This document shows positions 62,960-64,000 of a stretch of DNA of 64,000 bases, piece after piece. This DNA is from Palsa-1439 sp050015495. GTDB lineage: Bacteria > Verrucomicrobiota > Verrucomicrobiia > Palsa-1439. Position numbers and translations under genes: made by a program. The stretch's first letter is position 1. Every line of letters starts with the position of its first letter. The stretch is taken from positions 4,581-68,580 of the forward strand of contig JBEKBH010000018.1 of assembly GCA_050015495.1 (NCBI GenBank). Reading direction: 5' to 3'. Under the pieces are notes generated by a model. The model searched no databases. It was not told where the DNA came from and saw only the letters and a program-made list of their open reading frames with translations.

Positions 62960-63717
62960 TCCTGACTCTTCAAGATTTCCTCGACCAACTCCACGTCCTC
63001 GGGCCGGTCCACGCCGATGGAATCATGGGGCGTGATCCACACCTTGATCGAAACGCCATTTTCCAGGGCGCGCAACTGTTCCAGTTTCTCGGTCTTTTCC
63101 AGCTCGCTCGGGGGCAGCTGCACAAACGTCAACAGGAACTCGCGCTGAAATGCGTAGATCCCGAGATGCTTGTAGAACTTCGCCAGCGTCAACCACTCCG
63201 ACGCGTCGCCGGTCTTCGCATCGCGCACGAACGGCACCCGACTGCGGGTAAAATACAACGCCGCGCCGTTTTGCGCGAGCGCGACTTTCACGACGTTGGG
63301 ATTATCGAGATTGGCGGCGGATTCGAGTATGCGCGCCAGGGTGCCCATGACGCATTTCGGGTCAACCTGCATCCCGGTGATGAGCTGATCGATCATCTCG
63401 GGCCGCATCAACGGTTCGTCGCCTTGGATGTTCAGCACGAGGTCGCAATCGTAGGTGCGGGCGACCTCGGCGACGCGGTCCGTGCCGGTGGCGCAATCGG
63501 GTGAGGTGAGTATGGCGTCGCCGCCAAAGGCCTCGACGGCTTCGAGGATGCGGGTGTCTTCGGTGGCGACGATGACCTTGTCGAGGCGTTCGGCTTTGGC
63601 CGCCTGCTCGTAGACGCGCTGCACGAGTGATTTGCCGCCGATCATCGCCAGCGGTTTGCCCGGAAACCGATGCGCACCGAACCGCGCTGGAATGACCCCC
63701 AACGTGCGAACCTTCAT
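62956..63717 (-). CDS. kdsB: CMP-KDO synthetase (3-deoxy-manno-octulosonate cytidylyltransferase)
   Basis: A 253-residue cytidylyltransferase that activates Kdo with CTP. Motifs: 'LGVIPARFGAHRFPGKPLAM' (nucleotide loop), 'VIVATEDTRILEAVEAFGGD', 'TSPDCATGTDRVAEVA', 'LVLNIQGDEPLMRPEMIDQL', 'YFTRSRVPFVRD', 'HLGIYAFQREFLLTF', 'EKLEQLRALENGVSIKVWIT', 'GVDRPEDVELVE'. I start at ATG 63717 (AGGTGG 6 bases before). It heads a three-gene operon where pyrG makes its substrate CTP. Confidence 0.97.
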   Translation of the reverse strand: MKVRTLGVIPARFGAHRFPGKPLAMIGGKSLVQRVYEQAAKAERLDKVIVATEDTRILEAVEAFGGDAILTSPDCATGTDRVAEVARTYDCDLVLNIQGDEPLMRPEMIDQLITGMQVDPKCVMGTLARILESAANLDNPNVVKVALAQNGAALYFTRSRVPFVRDAKTGDASEWLTLAKFYKHLGIYAFQREFLLTFVQLPPSELEKTEKLEQLRALENGVSIKVWITPHDSIGVDRPEDVELVEEILKSQE

Positions 63718-63744
63718 GCCATACCACCTGGATTCATCGGGCGC

Positions 63745-63772
63745 AGTGTAGCAGAACGGCGGTGGGTGACAA
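63745..63772 (-). promoter_or_regulatory. Promoter of the kdsB-pyrG-kdsA operon
   Basis: On the minus strand, TTGTCA (63772-63767), a 16-base spacer, TACACT (63750-63745), then about 27 bases to the ATG with a good ribosome site. Confidence 0.65.
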
Positions 63773-63847
63773 GCGTTGCCAGTGGTGGTCGTGCGCGGAA
63801 TGGCACGGTCGTAGCTGCCGGTGCGGGGAAACGCGACGTGATTGGGC

Positions 63848-63876
63848 TTGTTTCCAGCCGTTATTATGGGTACAAT
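63848..63876 (+). promoter_or_regulatory. Candidate promoter of the gene at the window end
   Basis: TTGTTT (63848-63853), a 17-base spacer, TACAAT (63871-63876), 15 bases before the ATG at 63892. Confidence 0.55.
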
Positions 63877-63891
63877 GAACACCAGTTTGGC

Positions 63892-64000
63892 ATGAAGGGT
63901 CCAAAGGGAAAACGGAAGGTGGGTCTGGGGCTTCTGGTCGCACTCGTACTCGTCCCTTGCGTGGGGGCGGTGATTTTGGAGGGGACCGGCGATCCGTCGT
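63892..64000 (+). CDS. Partial exported protein, cut by window end
   Basis: Only the first 36 codons are in the window: MKGPKGKRKVGLGLLVALVL then VPCVGAVILEGTGDPS. The basic start and hydrophobic stretch form a signal peptide or membrane anchor, with a possible lipobox-like 'LVPC'. Nothing else can be said. It is divergent from kdsB. Confidence 0.5.
   Translation, partial: MKGPKGKRKVGLGLLVALVLVPCVGAVILEGTGDPS

Overview
The window is a dense, GC-rich bacterial chromosome segment. It most resembles the Verrucomicrobiota or another member of the PVC group. The evidence is lipopolysaccharide (Kdo) genes and ExbB/ExbD/TonB-type genes of a Gram-negative cell, two PEP-CTERM secreted proteins, a DUF5069 protein, neighbouring dksA-like and lspA genes, and palindromic intergenic repeats of kinds common in Verrucomicrobia and Planctomycetes. 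This placement is inference; there is no rRNA gene in the window.

Layout. 0-2.6 kb: small secreted and hypothetical proteins, a tRNA-Leu(CAA) gene and an XRE regulator. 2.7-7 kb: an ABC exporter whose coding sequence carries an in-frame palindromic repeat, an alcohol dehydrogenase remnant and two PEP-CTERM proteins. 7-9.7 kb: a signalling cluster (DHp-like small protein, soluble hybrid kinase, double-receiver protein). 9.9-12.7 kb: uvrA. 12.9-14.4 kb: an AT-richer patch with a GIDE-domain protein. 14.5-18.9 kb: a TPR protein with ExbB, ExbD and a TonB-like protein. 19.1-22.4 kb: guaB3, an ORF6N gene and guaA. 22.6-24.2 kb: an FRG-domain gene and repeats. 24.2-27.6 kb: hisD-hisC-hisB, then a GxxExxY gene bracketed by inverted repeats. 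27.6-33.7 kb: a Y-family polymerase, an aminotransferase, a DUF5069 protein, an esterase and a 3'-5' exonuclease. 33.9-36.4 kb: an IS66 relic and an ECF sigma-factor island. 36.5-38.7 kb: sucC, a small ORF and sucD. 39-41.8 kb: an amidase, a lipoprotein and an SDR, with several repeats. 41.8-43.5 kb: a two-gene ATPase plus TOPRIM-like cassette, a plausible defence system. 43.8-64 kb: housekeeping genes (ileS, dksA-like, lspA, PHP phosphatase, uvrB, nadC, an ankyrin/DUF1266 protein, birA, coaX, trpA, manC, ruvX, truA, trmL) and an opposing kdsB-pyrG-kdsA operon.

How genes work together. Many are packed with 1-4 base overlaps (hisD-hisC, uvrB-nadC, birA-coaX, kdsB-pyrG-kdsA), which indicates translational coupling. 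KdsB and KdsA flank CTP synthase; KdsB consumes CTP to activate Kdo, so the operon links nucleotide supply to LPS. The TPR-ExbB-ExbD-TonB run looks like one energy-transduction unit.

The observations most worth following are the ATPase/TOPRIM-like pair, the GxxExxY cassette with terminal repeats, the in-frame repeat in the ABC exporter, the Asp-to-Asn change in ExbD, the ORF6N gene inside the GMP operon, and a recurring layout that places a -10-like hexamer 8-10 bases before ATG (possible leaderless transcripts).
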